From contig JAWXVF010000029.1 of NCBI GenBank assembly GCA_044425555.1, positions 1-22,376 on the forward strand: a stretch of 22,376 nt of DNA, in the 5' to 3' direction. This document shows positions 15,496-22,376 of the stretch, piece by piece (the first letter of the stretch is position 1; the number at the start of each line of letters is the position of its first letter). The notes beneath the pieces are model-generated. The model worked only from the letters and a program-made list of their open reading frames with translations. It made no database searches and was not told where the DNA came from. The DNA comes from JAWXVE01 sp044425555 (GTDB lineage Bacteria; Bacillota; Clostridia; Lachnospirales; Lachnospiraceae). The position numbers were made by a program, and so were the translations under genes.

Positions 15496-15524
15496 TTGCT
15501 TTTTTCCAGTAGAATGTATATAAT
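15496..15524 (+). promoter_or_regulatory. Sigma-A-type promoter for ispE
   Basis: TTGCTT (15496-15501), a 17-base spacer and a perfect TATAAT (15519-15524) lie about 60 bases upstream of the ispE start. Confidence 0.6.
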
Positions 15525-15586
15525 TAAGTACAATATAACATATTTGTGAAAAGAATGTTAGATAAGATGAGGAGAAGACTGGCTTT

Positions 15587-16447
15587 ATGAATGAGATTAC
15601 AAGGAATGCATATGCAAAGATTAATTTGGCATTAGATGTATTGCGTAGACGTGAAGATGGTTACCATGAGGTGAAAATGATCATGCAAACATTGGATATC
15701 TGTGATGAATTGACTTTTCGTAAAGTGGCACAGAAGGGAATTACCATACAAGTGGATGATAGTATGGTTCCTAATAATCAAGAGAATTTAATCTACAAGG
15801 CAGCGATGCTTTTATTAGAGAAGGAATATAGAGAGTGTGGAGTAGAGATTACATTAAAGAAAGTGATCCCAGTGGCAGCAGGAATGGCAGGGGGAAGTAG
15901 TGATGCAGCAGCAACATTTCTTGCAATAAATGAATTATTTGAATTAGGAAAATCTAAAGAGGAATTGATGAAATTGGGAGTTCAAATCGGAGCAGATATA
16001 CCTTATTGCATAATGGGTGGAACTGCGTTGGCGGAAGGAATTGGAGAAGTATTAACAGCATTAACACCAGCTCCCAATCCGTATGTATTAGTAGCAAAAC
16101 CTGAAGTGGCGGTAGCCACACAATTTGTATACAAGAATTTGCAAGTAGATACCATACCATATCACCCCAATATAGAACGTATGATTAGTAGCATAGAGAA
16201 GCAAAATCTTCAAGAACTGTGCGAGGATATGGTAAATGTATTGGAAACAGTTACTATTGTAGAATATCCAATAATAGGAACATGGAAAGAGAAAATGAAA
16301 GCTTGTGGTGCGATTACAGCACTTATGAGTGGAAGTGGGCCTACAGTATTTGGTGTTTTTGAAACGAGGGAGACTTGTAAGAAGGCATATGAGATTTTCG
16401 AGAAAGATACAGCAGTCAAACAATTGTTTCAAACACGTTTTCGATAA
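15587..16447 (+). CDS. ispE: 4-diphosphocytidyl-2-C-methyl-D-erythritol kinase (IspE)
   Basis: A 286-aa GHMP kinase that phosphorylates CDP-methylerythritol in the MEP pathway to isoprenoids. The N-terminus has the IspE-specific AYAKINLALDVL. The ATP-binding GHMP motif PVAAGMAGGSSDAA starts at P95, and ALMSGSGPTVFG near the C-terminus is the third GHMP motif. Length is standard. AGGAG at 15570-15574 lies 12 bases before ATG, slightly far but the only good site. A GntR regulator follows after 35 bp in the same direction. Confidence 0.94.
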   Translation: MNEITRNAYAKINLALDVLRRREDGYHEVKMIMQTLDICDELTFRKVAQKGITIQVDDSMVPNNQENLIYKAAMLLLEKEYRECGVEITLKKVIPVAAGMAGGSSDAAATFLAINELFELGKSKEELMKLGVQIGADIPYCIMGGTALAEGIGEVLTALTPAPNPYVLVAKPEVAVATQFVYKNLQVDTIPYHPNIERMISSIEKQNLQELCEDMVNVLETVTIVEYPIIGTWKEKMKACGAITALMSGSGPTVFGVFETRETCKKAYEIFEKDTAVKQLFQTRFR

Positions 16448-16482
16448 GGTGTAGAATTCTTTGGAAGATAGGAGGGAGAATA

Positions 16483-17175
16483 ATGAGTGAAGAAAAGTTG
16501 GAATATGACTCGTTTATAGAAGCACAATCGTCGTTGCCCCTTAGAGACGTTGTATTTCAAGAATTAAGGAAAGAAATTTTAACAGGTGTTTTAAAACCAG
16601 GTGAGAGATTGATGGAGATACATTTAGCGAAACGATTAGGAGTAAGTCGTACGCCTATTCGGGAAGCTATCCGTAAGTTGGAGTTAGAAGGTTTGGCTAA
16701 GATGATTCACAGAAAAGGTGCTGTAGTATCAGAGATTACAGAGAAACACTTAAGAGATGTGTTAGAAGTAAGAAAGACACTTGATGTACTAGGAATAGAA
16801 TTGGCTTGTGACCGTATTGAGCAAGAAGAACTTGAGCAGTTAGAACAAGCATGTAAAGATTTTGAGACAGCTATAGAATTTGGTAGTGTACGGGAAATTG
16901 CAGCAGCAGATGTAAGGCTGCATGATATCATATTACGTGCTACAAGAAATGAACGATTGATACAACTAATTAGTAACTTGGCAGAACAAATGTATCGCTA
17001 TCGCTTTGAATATATTAAGGACAAAAGTATTCATGAACAGTTAATTGAAGAGCATAAAATTATGTATGAGAGTATTTTAAAGGGTGACAAGGTAAATGCA
17101 GGTAAAGCAGTTCGTTTACATATTGATAATCAAGAGAAAGCCATTTTACAATTAATTGCAGAGAAAAGTGAATAA
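16483..17175 (+). CDS. GntR-family transcriptional regulator, FadR/FCD subfamily
   Basis: A 230-aa regulator with an N-terminal winged helix-turn-helix (about aa 18-80; GERLMEIHLAKRLGVSRTPIREAIRKLE) and a C-terminal all-helical FCD effector domain (about aa 88-215). Likely metal- or ligand-binding residues of FCD domains are present: Asp and His in ADVRLHD, His in EEHKIMYE and VRLHIDN. The effector is unknown; FCD proteins usually bind organic acids. It sits 35 bp downstream of ispE and may be co-transcribed with it. AGGAGG (16470-16475) precedes the ATG. Confidence 0.9.
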   Translation: MSEEKLEYDSFIEAQSSLPLRDVVFQELRKEILTGVLKPGERLMEIHLAKRLGVSRTPIREAIRKLELEGLAKMIHRKGAVVSEITEKHLRDVLEVRKTLDVLGIELACDRIEQEELEQLEQACKDFETAIEFGSVREIAAADVRLHDIILRATRNERLIQLISNLAEQMYRYRFEYIKDKSIHEQLIEEHKIMYESILKGDKVNAGKAVRLHIDNQEKAILQLIAEKSE

Positions 17176-17223
17176 AGAATCAAAACATGGCGATAATTCT
17201 TAGTAGTGAAGGGAGTTATCGTT

Positions 17224-17451
17224 ATGAATTTTATAAGAAGAATAGTTGCAATGGGATTTGTTGTCATAGGATGTTGGGGGCTAATGAGTCCAGAATATAC
17301 GTTTTCAAAAGGTGGAATTGAAATCTGGCAATTGGAAGAAGAAGCATTAGAAGAGTTTTCAATACAAACTCATTTTTGGGACTTATTAAATGCACAAAAG
17401 GGAGAAATTCGTGTAAGAAGTAAGTTGTGGGAACTTTTGCAATCGTCATAG
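17224..17451 (+). CDS. Small exported or membrane protein of unknown function
   Basis: A 75-aa protein with a basic N-terminus and one hydrophobic segment (about aa 6-24, including a Cys at 18) that could be a signal peptide or an anchor. The rest is Glu/Trp/Leu-rich and probably helical (EIWQLEEEALEEFS, FWDLL, KLWELLQ). Residues -3 to +1 around the Cys are not a good lipobox. ATG 17224 is chosen because GAAGGGAG (17208-17215) lies about 8 bases before it; GTG 17206 in frame would overlap that site. No family is recognised. It stands between the GntR and DUF1934 genes in the same direction. Confidence 0.65.
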   Translation: MNFIRRIVAMGFVVIGCWGLMSPEYTFSKGGIEIWQLEEEALEEFSIQTHFWDLLNAQKGEIRVRSKLWELLQSS

Positions 17452-17482
17452 GAATGTAAGGAATAGAGAGAAGGAGGTGTTT

Positions 17483-17908
17483 GTGACAAAAGAAGTTGGG
17501 ATTCGGATGAAGGCGTATCATACTACAATGCATGAGGAGGAAGAGAGTGTAGTAGTAGATGAGATGGAGGGTTTTTACTATGAGCGAAATCATTTTTCAT
17601 ATATAACATATGAGCAATCGTTAGAAGACGGTGGGGAAGTTGTTTCTCATATGTTAAAGTTTCAAGAACATCATGTAATCTTGACAAAGAAAATGGTTCC
17701 TAAAGTAGTTATGGAATTTATAGAAGGAACAACGACTACTTGTGACTATGTAACACCACATGGCAGAATGATCTTAGAGATGGAAGCGAATAAGATTGAG
17801 ATTAGTAAGGAATCTTGTAAAATTCTGTTATATATGGAATATGTAATAAAATCTAATCAGGAAGTAGTATCAAATTGCAAGATGCATATAGAAATTTTTA
17901 CAAAATAA
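17483..17908 (+). CDS. DUF1934 (YwiB-like) protein
   Basis: A 141-aa predicted beta-barrel protein of the DUF1934 family, like Bacillus YwiB, whose biochemical role is unknown. The diagnostic pattern is present: GFYYERNHFSYITYEQ near the N-terminus, then VILTKKM, VMEFIEG, YVTPHGRMILEM and a closing strand YMEYVIKSNQEV. No signal peptide is seen. A GTG at 17483 lies 5 bases after AAGGAGG (17471-17477); an in-frame GTG at 17477 overlaps that ribosome site and is rejected. It is the last gene before a strong terminator. Confidence 0.82.
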   Translation: MTKEVGIRMKAYHTTMHEEEESVVVDEMEGFYYERNHFSYITYEQSLEDGGEVVSHMLKFQEHHVILTKKMVPKVVMEFIEGTTTTCDYVTPHGRMILEMEANKIEISKESCKILLYMEYVIKSNQEVVSNCKMHIEIFTK

Positions 17909-17923
17909 TTAAATAGATACATA

Positions 17924-17970
17924 AAAAAAGAGTTATAGCATAAAATAGTACTTTGCTATCGCTCTTTTTT
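17924..17970. terminator. Bidirectional intrinsic terminator
   Basis: AAAAAAGAG (17924-17932) pairs with CTCTTTTTT (17962-17970), and ATAGCA (17935-17940) pairs with TGCTAT (17954-17959), with a 2-base mismatched bulge and a 13-base loop. T runs occur on both strands. It serves the DUF1934 gene and the convergent small membrane protein. Confidence 0.85.
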
Positions 17971-17971
17971 A

Positions 17972-18448
17972 TTATTTAATGGGAGTAGCACCAGCTTTTT
18001 CTTGGAGTTTTTCGATGTTGCGTTTAAGAAATCCTTTTTTCTTTTGTTCTACCGGAGTAGATTTACCATGTAATCCTTTGACATCAACAACATAGATTCC
18101 GCTGACAATCGCTTTTACTTCTTTCTTTACAGGAATAGAATCAAATATTTTCTCTTCTGCAATCAAAGTCATAATCTGAGGACCCACTTTAGCTTTTACA
18201 ATGGGTAATTTAGAATTACGCATTAACTTCGGTGTTTGATCAATGACCATTTGGGGAAGACCAGATTCCTTAATCTTTAAGCGTTTCTTGTCAATAATTA
18301 ACATGGATACTGTTTGCTTGTTGGCATTAATCTGAGCTTGTTGTTCTTCTTGTCTAGCTTGTGCCTTACGACCTAAGAAATAAAGGATAGCAAAAACTAC
18401 CACCATAACGAGAAAGACAATGAGTAATGTAGTTGTAAATGAATTCAA
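17972..18448 (-). CDS. Small single-pass membrane protein of unknown function
   Basis: A 158-aa protein with an N-terminal membrane helix (about aa 5-26; LLIVFLVMVVVFAILYFLG), a Gln/Lys-rich linker and a soluble part with a compact core (VSMLIIDKKRLKI through VKAIVSGIYVVDVKG), ending in a Lys-rich tail. No family is recognised. The start is TTG at 18448, since AGGAGGT lies six bases before it. A longer ATG at 18514 would overlap the promoter's -35 and has no ribosome site. Its stop codon lies immediately beside the shared terminator. Confidence 0.72.
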   Translation of the reverse strand: MNSFTTTLLIVFLVMVVVFAILYFLGRKAQARQEEQQAQINANKQTVSMLIIDKKRLKIKESGLPQMVIDQTPKLMRNSKLPIVKAKVGPQIMTLIAEEKIFDSIPVKKEVKAIVSGIYVVDVKGLHGKSTPVEQKKKGFLKRNIEKLQEKAGATPIK

Positions 18449-18485
18449 AAAGATACCTCCTAAATATGTATAATATAATATATAA

Positions 18486-18514
18486 ATTGTAGCATTGTTT
18501 TCACGTATGTGCAA
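18486..18514 (-). promoter_or_regulatory. Sigma-A-type promoter for the small membrane protein
   Basis: On the minus strand TTGCAC (18509-18514), a 17-base spacer and TACAAT (18486-18491) with an extended -10 TG one base upstream. It lies about 38 bases before the TTG start. It overlaps the region that must also drive the divergent cardiolipin synthase gene. Confidence 0.6.
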
Positions 18515-18550
18515 TATCTATTAGTAGGATATTTAAAAAAAGGAGTCAGA

Positions 18551-20020
18551 ATGAATGGTTTGATAGGTATAATTTGGTTAGGAATCGAATTTTTCATGGA
18601 GCATTTAGTGTTTATCAATTGCTTCCTGTCGGTAATTATAATCTTTTTTCAGCAAAAAGAACCAAAATCTGTGTGGGCTTGGTTACTTATTTTGTATGCA
18701 ATTCCAATGGTAGGATTTTTGTTTTATATTTTATTTGGAACAGATTTGTATCGTAAACGAATGTTTAAAACGAAAGAAATTAAGGATCGGCTACAAGAAA
18801 TAGTAAAGGAGCAGGAATTGTATTTGCGATCACACAGGATGGCAATAACGAACCCTAATCTAAAAGAGTATGAAGATTTAGTCTATTATAATCTAGAAAG
18901 TTCTAATGCTATTTACACTACGGATAATGAGGTGAGACACATAATAGAAGGACGTGAGAAGTTTGAATTGCTAATTAAAGATATGCAACAAGCTAAGAAG
19001 TATATCCATATGCAATATTATATTGTGAAAAATGATTTGGTTTTTCAAGAGATTGAGAAAGTGTTAGAGAAAAAGGTGACAGAAGGAGTGGAAGTAAGAA
19101 TCTTATTAGATGGTATGGGAAGCAGAACCATTACGAAAAAGTATCGAAACTATTTAGCAGAAAAAGGGATTGAAATAGCTGTATTTTTCAAGCCATTATT
19201 TGGTAAATTACACTTGCGGTTAAATTATCGGAATCACCGAAAGATTGTAGTGATAGATGGTCATATTGGATATATAGGAGGTTATAATATTGGAAAAGAA
19301 TATATTTCCTTAGATAAAAAATTTGGTAATTGGCGTGATACACACATTAGAATAGAAGGCACTGCAGTGGTAGAATTGGCTATTCGATTTATATTGGACT
19401 GGAATTATACCAAGGGGGTTAATTTATTTGAAACATCTAAATATCTACAAATGGAGGAAGAAACAATTGGAAAAAGTGAACTTCAGATTGTATCAAGTGG
19501 ACCGGATTCTTCCTTGAAGAATATTCGCAATAATTACCTGCGATTAATTGCAAAAGCAAAAGAAAGAATCTTAATACAAACGCCTTACTTTATACCAGAT
19601 GAAGAGATGATGAGTGCCTTAATGATTGCTATTTATTCTGGAGTGGAAGTCAATATTATGATACCTTGTAAGCCAGACCATCTTTTTGTCTATTGGGCAA
19701 CGTATTCATACATTGGAGAATTGATTATAAGTGGAGCGAATTGTTATTCTTACGAAAAGGGATTTCTTCATGCAAAGGGGATGGTGGTGGATGGGAAAGT
19801 GTATTGCTATGGAACGGCCAATATGGATATTCGTAGTTTTCGATTGAACTTTGAAGTAAATGTTGTAAATTATACAAAAGAAGATGCGAAGAAAATGGAA
19901 GAAACCTTCTATGAAGATTTGAAAAATTGTAGAAAAATTACGAAAGAAGAATATAAAGGAAGAAGTATTGTGAGGAAATTCAAAGAACATACAAGTCGCC
20001 TATTTTCTCCATTGTTGTAA
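18551..20020 (+). CDS. cls: Cardiolipin synthase (phospholipase D family)
   Basis: A 489-aa enzyme that condenses phosphatidylglycerol molecules to cardiolipin in the membrane. Two N-terminal membrane helices (about aa 12-31 and 38-60) are followed by two HKD motifs: HRKIVVIDG (H229, K231) with GGYNIG, and HAKGMVVDG (H407, K409, D414) with GTANMDIRS. Length and layout match the bacterial Cls family. ATG 18551 follows AAAAAAAGGAG; an upstream in-frame ATG at 18509 lacks a ribosome site and is rejected. It is divergent from the small membrane protein gene. Confidence 0.92.
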   Translation: MNGLIGIIWLGIEFFMEHLVFINCFLSVIIIFFQQKEPKSVWAWLLILYAIPMVGFLFYILFGTDLYRKRMFKTKEIKDRLQEIVKEQELYLRSHRMAITNPNLKEYEDLVYYNLESSNAIYTTDNEVRHIIEGREKFELLIKDMQQAKKYIHMQYYIVKNDLVFQEIEKVLEKKVTEGVEVRILLDGMGSRTITKKYRNYLAEKGIEIAVFFKPLFGKLHLRLNYRNHRKIVVIDGHIGYIGGYNIGKEYISLDKKFGNWRDTHIRIEGTAVVELAIRFILDWNYTKGVNLFETSKYLQMEEETIGKSELQIVSSGPDSSLKNIRNNYLRLIAKAKERILIQTPYFIPDEEMMSALMIAIYSGVEVNIMIPCKPDHLFVYWATYSYIGELIISGANCYSYEKGFLHAKGMVVDGKVYCYGTANMDIRSFRLNFEVNVVNYTKEDAKKMEETFYEDLKNCRKITKEEYKGRSIVRKFKEHTSRLFSPLL

Positions 20021-20029
20021 AATAGGGCG
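19997..20029 (+). terminator. Possible terminator overlapping the 3' end of cls
   Basis: CGCCTATTTT (19997-20006) pairs with AAAATAGGGCG (20019-20029), with one bulged base and a 12-base loop. The stop codon lies in the structure's loop side. No T run follows, so termination is uncertain. Confidence 0.4.
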
Positions 20030-20113
20030 TCTTGCATAAAAAAATATATGAAATCTTTGTGAATTGACAACTAACTCTTTCAACATGATTGAATTTATGA
20101 TATAAATAAACTA

Positions 20114-20136
20114 TTGCCTTTTATAAGAAAGGGCAA
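20114..20136 (+). other. Leader hairpin upstream of the trigger-factor-like lipoprotein gene
   Basis: TTGCCTTTT (20114-20122) pairs with AAAGGGCAA (20128-20136), with one G-T wobble and a 5-base loop. It ends just before GAGGAG (20140-20145). It could be a 5' mRNA stabiliser or a translation control element. Confidence 0.4.
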
Positions 20137-20159
20137 AATGAGGAGAATCCAAGAAAGGG

Positions 20160-21317
20160 ATGGTTAAGAAAATGAAAAAGAAGTGGAGTATACTAATCGG
20201 TATGTCCTTGACAATTGCAATGCTAACAGCTTGTGGATCTAGTAGTGAGGATAGTGTGGGCGCCAATGAAAGTAGTCAAGAAACAGGTGGGGTCGAAGAA
20301 GGGAGTTATATAACAGAAGTGATTCAAGTGGCTCCTGTAAATGCAAGTGACTATGTGACGCTTGGAGATTATTCGCAAGTGCCTATAGCGAGTATACTAG
20401 AGGAAGTTACACAAGAGGATGTGGATTTATATATTCAGTGGGGCTTAGAATCTATAGCGGAAACCAGTGAGATTACAGATACTCAACGAGTGGTAGAGTA
20501 TGGAGATACGGTGAATATTGATTTTGACGGAACTATAGATGGATTACCAGAAGATGATACATCAGCAGATGGAGTAGGATATGATTTGGTGATTGGAAGT
20601 GGATCGTTTATAGATGGATTTGAAGAGGGATTGGTTGGTGCAAATGTTGGAGATAGTGTAACCTTGAATCTTGTATTCCCGGAAGTTTATCCAAATAATC
20701 CGGATATTCAAGGTAATAATGCAATCTTTGAAGTCGTGATTCATTCTGTAAAAGAATTAATTGTACCAGAGTTAACAGATGAAGTTGCCACGACTTTTGA
20801 GCCGTCTGTAGCAACTATAGAAGAGTATAGAGAATTTGTGCGTATATTATTGGAAGAAGAAATGTTGTATCAACATGAATATTCGGTGAAGAATGAAATT
20901 TTCACCTATATTTTAGCGAACGCTTCTTATGAAGAAGTACCAGAAGATATGATCTTATATTACCAAAATGTATATTATAACATGGTTGCTTCTTACGTAG
21001 TGATGTATGGAATGACAATGGAAGGTTATGTGGAAGCAGTTGGAATGACAGCAGAGGATTTTGAGGAAGAAAGCTTTCTAATTGCAGAAGAGATGGCTAA
21101 AGAGTATTTAACGTTTAAGGCAGTAGCGGATGCAGAAGGAATTGCGATTACTCAAGAGGAAATTAATGCAATGGCAGAAGAAGCTATGTGGATGTCAGGT
21201 ATGGCAGTAGATAGTGTAGAAGAATATTTAGAACAAATTGGGGCAATCCAAGTAGAGCATACGTTATTAGCAGAACGTGTATTAGAACAGATTGTGCAAT
21301 ATGCAGTTTACGAATAG
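20160..21317 (+). CDS. Trigger-factor-like lipoprotein with FKBP-type peptidyl-prolyl isomerase domain
   Basis: A 385-aa exported lipoprotein: basic start, hydrophobic stretch and lipobox LTAC with C25 as the lipidated residue, then a Ser/Glu/Gly-rich linker. An FKBP-type domain follows (about aa 113-200; GDTVNIDFDGTIDG, GSGSFIDGFEEGLVG, GNNAIFEVVIHSVKE). The rest, to the end, resembles the helical C-terminal chaperone domain of trigger factor. The ribosome-binding N-domain is absent, as expected outside the cell. It probably folds or assists exported proteins, a role like PrsA. ATG 20160 is used; ATG 20172 gives an equally good signal sequence. An NlpC/P60 hydrolase gene follows after 22 bp. 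Confidence 0.85.
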   Translation: MVKKMKKKWSILIGMSLTIAMLTACGSSSEDSVGANESSQETGGVEEGSYITEVIQVAPVNASDYVTLGDYSQVPIASILEEVTQEDVDLYIQWGLESIAETSEITDTQRVVEYGDTVNIDFDGTIDGLPEDDTSADGVGYDLVIGSGSFIDGFEEGLVGANVGDSVTLNLVFPEVYPNNPDIQGNNAIFEVVIHSVKELIVPELTDEVATTFEPSVATIEEYREFVRILLEEEMLYQHEYSVKNEIFTYILANASYEEVPEDMILYYQNVYYNMVASYVVMYGMTMEGYVEAVGMTAEDFEEESFLIAEEMAKEYLTFKAVADAEGIAITQEEINAMAEEAMWMSGMAVDSVEEYLEQIGAIQVEHTLLAERVLEQIVQYAVYE

Positions 21318-21339
21318 AGATGAATAAGAGGGCATGATT

Positions 21340-22376
21340 ATGAAAGAGAAAAAATGTAGTATGGTACAAGTAGTGTTAATGGTAGTATTTGCCATATATT
21401 TTTCTAATAAAGTAATCATGCCTATTTTTGCTTCTACCTTAGAGGAGCTAAGAGGAGAACAACAACAGCTAGAAGATCAATATGATATTACTAATGAAGT
21501 GATTTCTGATATGAATAGTGAGATGAATTTACTGCAATCTCAGATTGGAGTGTTAGATAATGAGTTAGTATTAATTCTAGCAAGTATTAGTATGTTAGAA
21601 GAAGAAGTTACTAATAAAGAAATGGAGATACAAGAGGCACAAATCGCTTATAACCTTGCAAGGGTCAAGGAAGAAGAGCATTATAAAGCGATGATGATAC
21701 GAATACAATGTATGTATGAAAAAGGAGAGACTTCTTACGTTGAGATTTTTATGAATACTAGTAATTTTGCAGAGGTTTTAAATAAAGTGGATTATATTGA
21801 GCAATTGTATATATATGATCGAAATCTGTTAGAAGCATATACAGAGATTAAAGAGGAAGTAGCATCTGCAAAAGAAGTTCTTGAAACAGAGCGTATGGCG
21901 TTACAAGTTACCCTTTATGAATATGAAGAGGAACAATCAGCGTTAGACGAATTATTAGATTCTAAGAAAAGTGAAGTAGATAATTACGAGGTGGTGCTTG
22001 CGCAAGCAAAACAAGATGCGGCAGCATACCAATTAAAAATAGAGCAACAAATGGCAAAGATTCAACAATTAGAAGAGGAAGAAAGAAAACGTGCGGAGGC
22101 AGAAGCAGCACAAAATCAAGGAAATACCTCCTCTAGCAGCAGTTCTAGCAATAGTTCTGTGAATGGTCAAACCGTCATTACAAACGCAACAGGAAGTGCA
22201 CTTGGTAAAGAAATAGCTATGTACGCCATTCAATTTGTAGGGAATCCGTATGTACTAGGTGGTACTAGTTTAACAAATGGAGCCGATTGTTCGGGGTTTA
22301 CATATTCTGTCTATAAAGCTTTTGGATACAATATACCGCGAACATCTACTGACCAAAGAAGTGCTGGAGTAGGAGT
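21340..22376 (+). CDS. NlpC/P60 peptidoglycan endopeptidase with coiled-coil N-terminus (3' truncated)
   Basis: At least 345 residues; the reading frame runs off the window end. A signal peptide or anchor (about aa 8-30) is followed by a long coiled coil (about aa 32-255) like that of CwlO/PcsB-type hydrolases. Next come a Ser-rich linker (roughly aa 263-275) and the start of an NlpC/P60 domain (VGNPYVLGG, then ADCSGF with catalytic C317, and PRTSTDQ). The catalytic His lies beyond the window. These enzymes cut stem peptides of peptidoglycan and are usually controlled through the coiled coil by FtsEX-type partners. ATG 21340 is preferred over 21334, since AAGAGGG (21326-21332) is seven bases upstream. 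Only 22 bp follow the lipoprotein stop, so they are probably co-transcribed. Confidence 0.9.
   Translation, partial: MKEKKCSMVQVVLMVVFAIYFSNKVIMPIFASTLEELRGEQQQLEDQYDITNEVISDMNSEMNLLQSQIGVLDNELVLILASISMLEEEVTNKEMEIQEAQIAYNLARVKEEEHYKAMMIRIQCMYEKGETSYVEIFMNTSNFAEVLNKVDYIEQLYIYDRNLLEAYTEIKEEVASAKEVLETERMALQVTLYEYEEEQSALDELLDSKKSEVDNYEVVLAQAKQDAAAYQLKIEQQMAKIQQLEEEERKRAEAEAAQNQGNTSSSSSSSNSSVNGQTVITNATGSALGKEIAMYAIQFVGNPYVLGGTSLTNGADCSGFTYSVYKAFGYNIPRTSTDQRSAGVG

Noticed and set aside
16088..16432. 114-codon minus-strand frame inside ispE
   Set aside because: Antisense to conserved IspE motifs; composition typical of a shadow frame.
18449..18514. Longer ATG start for the small minus-strand membrane protein
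   Set aside because: The extra 22 codons overlap a good promoter and lack a ribosome site; TTG 18448 has AGGAGGT in ideal position.
20064..20101. TTGACA at 20064-20069 as promoter of the lipoprotein gene
   Set aside because: No acceptable -10 at 16-19 bases; the nearest TATGAT (20096-20101) is 26 bases away.

Overview
The window is AT-rich DNA from a Gram-positive, endospore-forming and probably flagellated anaerobe of the Clostridia, most like a Lachnospiraceae relative. The evidence is low GC with strong AGGAGG ribosome sites, a SipL-type spore morphogenesis protein (SPOCS domains plus LysM), the MEP isoprenoid enzyme IspE, a DUF1934 (YwiB-like) protein, lipoproteins with clostridial lipoboxes, and a sigma-D-like (flagellar) promoter. 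I cannot name the species. No tRNA, rRNA, CRISPR array, insertion sequence or phage gene is visible, and no stretch over 300 bases lacks a gene. The longest gaps are about 212 bp (15375-15586) and 139 bp (20021-20159).

Region 1 (1-2720) is the 3' half of a dipeptide/oligopeptide ABC importer operon: a permease cut by the window edge, then two ATPases of the DppD/OppD and DppF/OppF type, closed by a hairpin.

Region 2 (2789-9761) is the most unusual part. A tight six-gene block follows one good promoter: (i) a membrane-anchored GH9-cellulase-like protein that seems to have lost its catalytic DAGD segment and carries four identical-unit 24-bp repeats in its cytoplasmic tail; (ii) an alpha/beta hydrolase; (iii) a MurF-like Mur ligase whose N-terminal substrate domain is replaced by about five membrane helices; (iv) a long D-Ala-D-Ala-ligase-family enzyme with an altered second-substrate site; (v) a VanX-like D,D-dipeptidase; (vi) an unknown two-helix membrane protein. 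Ligase, dipeptidase and Mur ligase together form a D-Ala-D-X metabolism module resembling part of a van cluster, but without vanH or vanRS. I regard it as a candidate undescribed cell-wall system.

Region 3 (9741-11226, minus strand) holds a plsC-type acyltransferase followed by an MNT-HEPN pair (mntA-hepT toxin-antitoxin type), apparently sharing one promoter.

Region 4 (11286-14774) carries a PrcB-like lipoprotein, dihydroorotase (pyrC) and sipL, ending in a strong bidirectional terminator shared with an unknown minus-strand protein (14784-15374) that has a sigma-D-like promoter.

Region 5 (15496-17970) is a probable ispE, GntR/FCD regulator, small exported protein, DUF1934 run, ending at a second bidirectional terminator.

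Region 6 (17972-22376) has a small membrane protein (minus), a divergent cardiolipin synthase-type phospholipase D enzyme, a lipoprotein resembling extracytoplasmic trigger factor (FKBP domain), and an NlpC/P60 cell-wall hydrolase cut by the window end. Much of the window therefore concerns the cell envelope: peptide uptake, peptidoglycan precursors, phospholipids, spore envelope and exported foldase/hydrolase.
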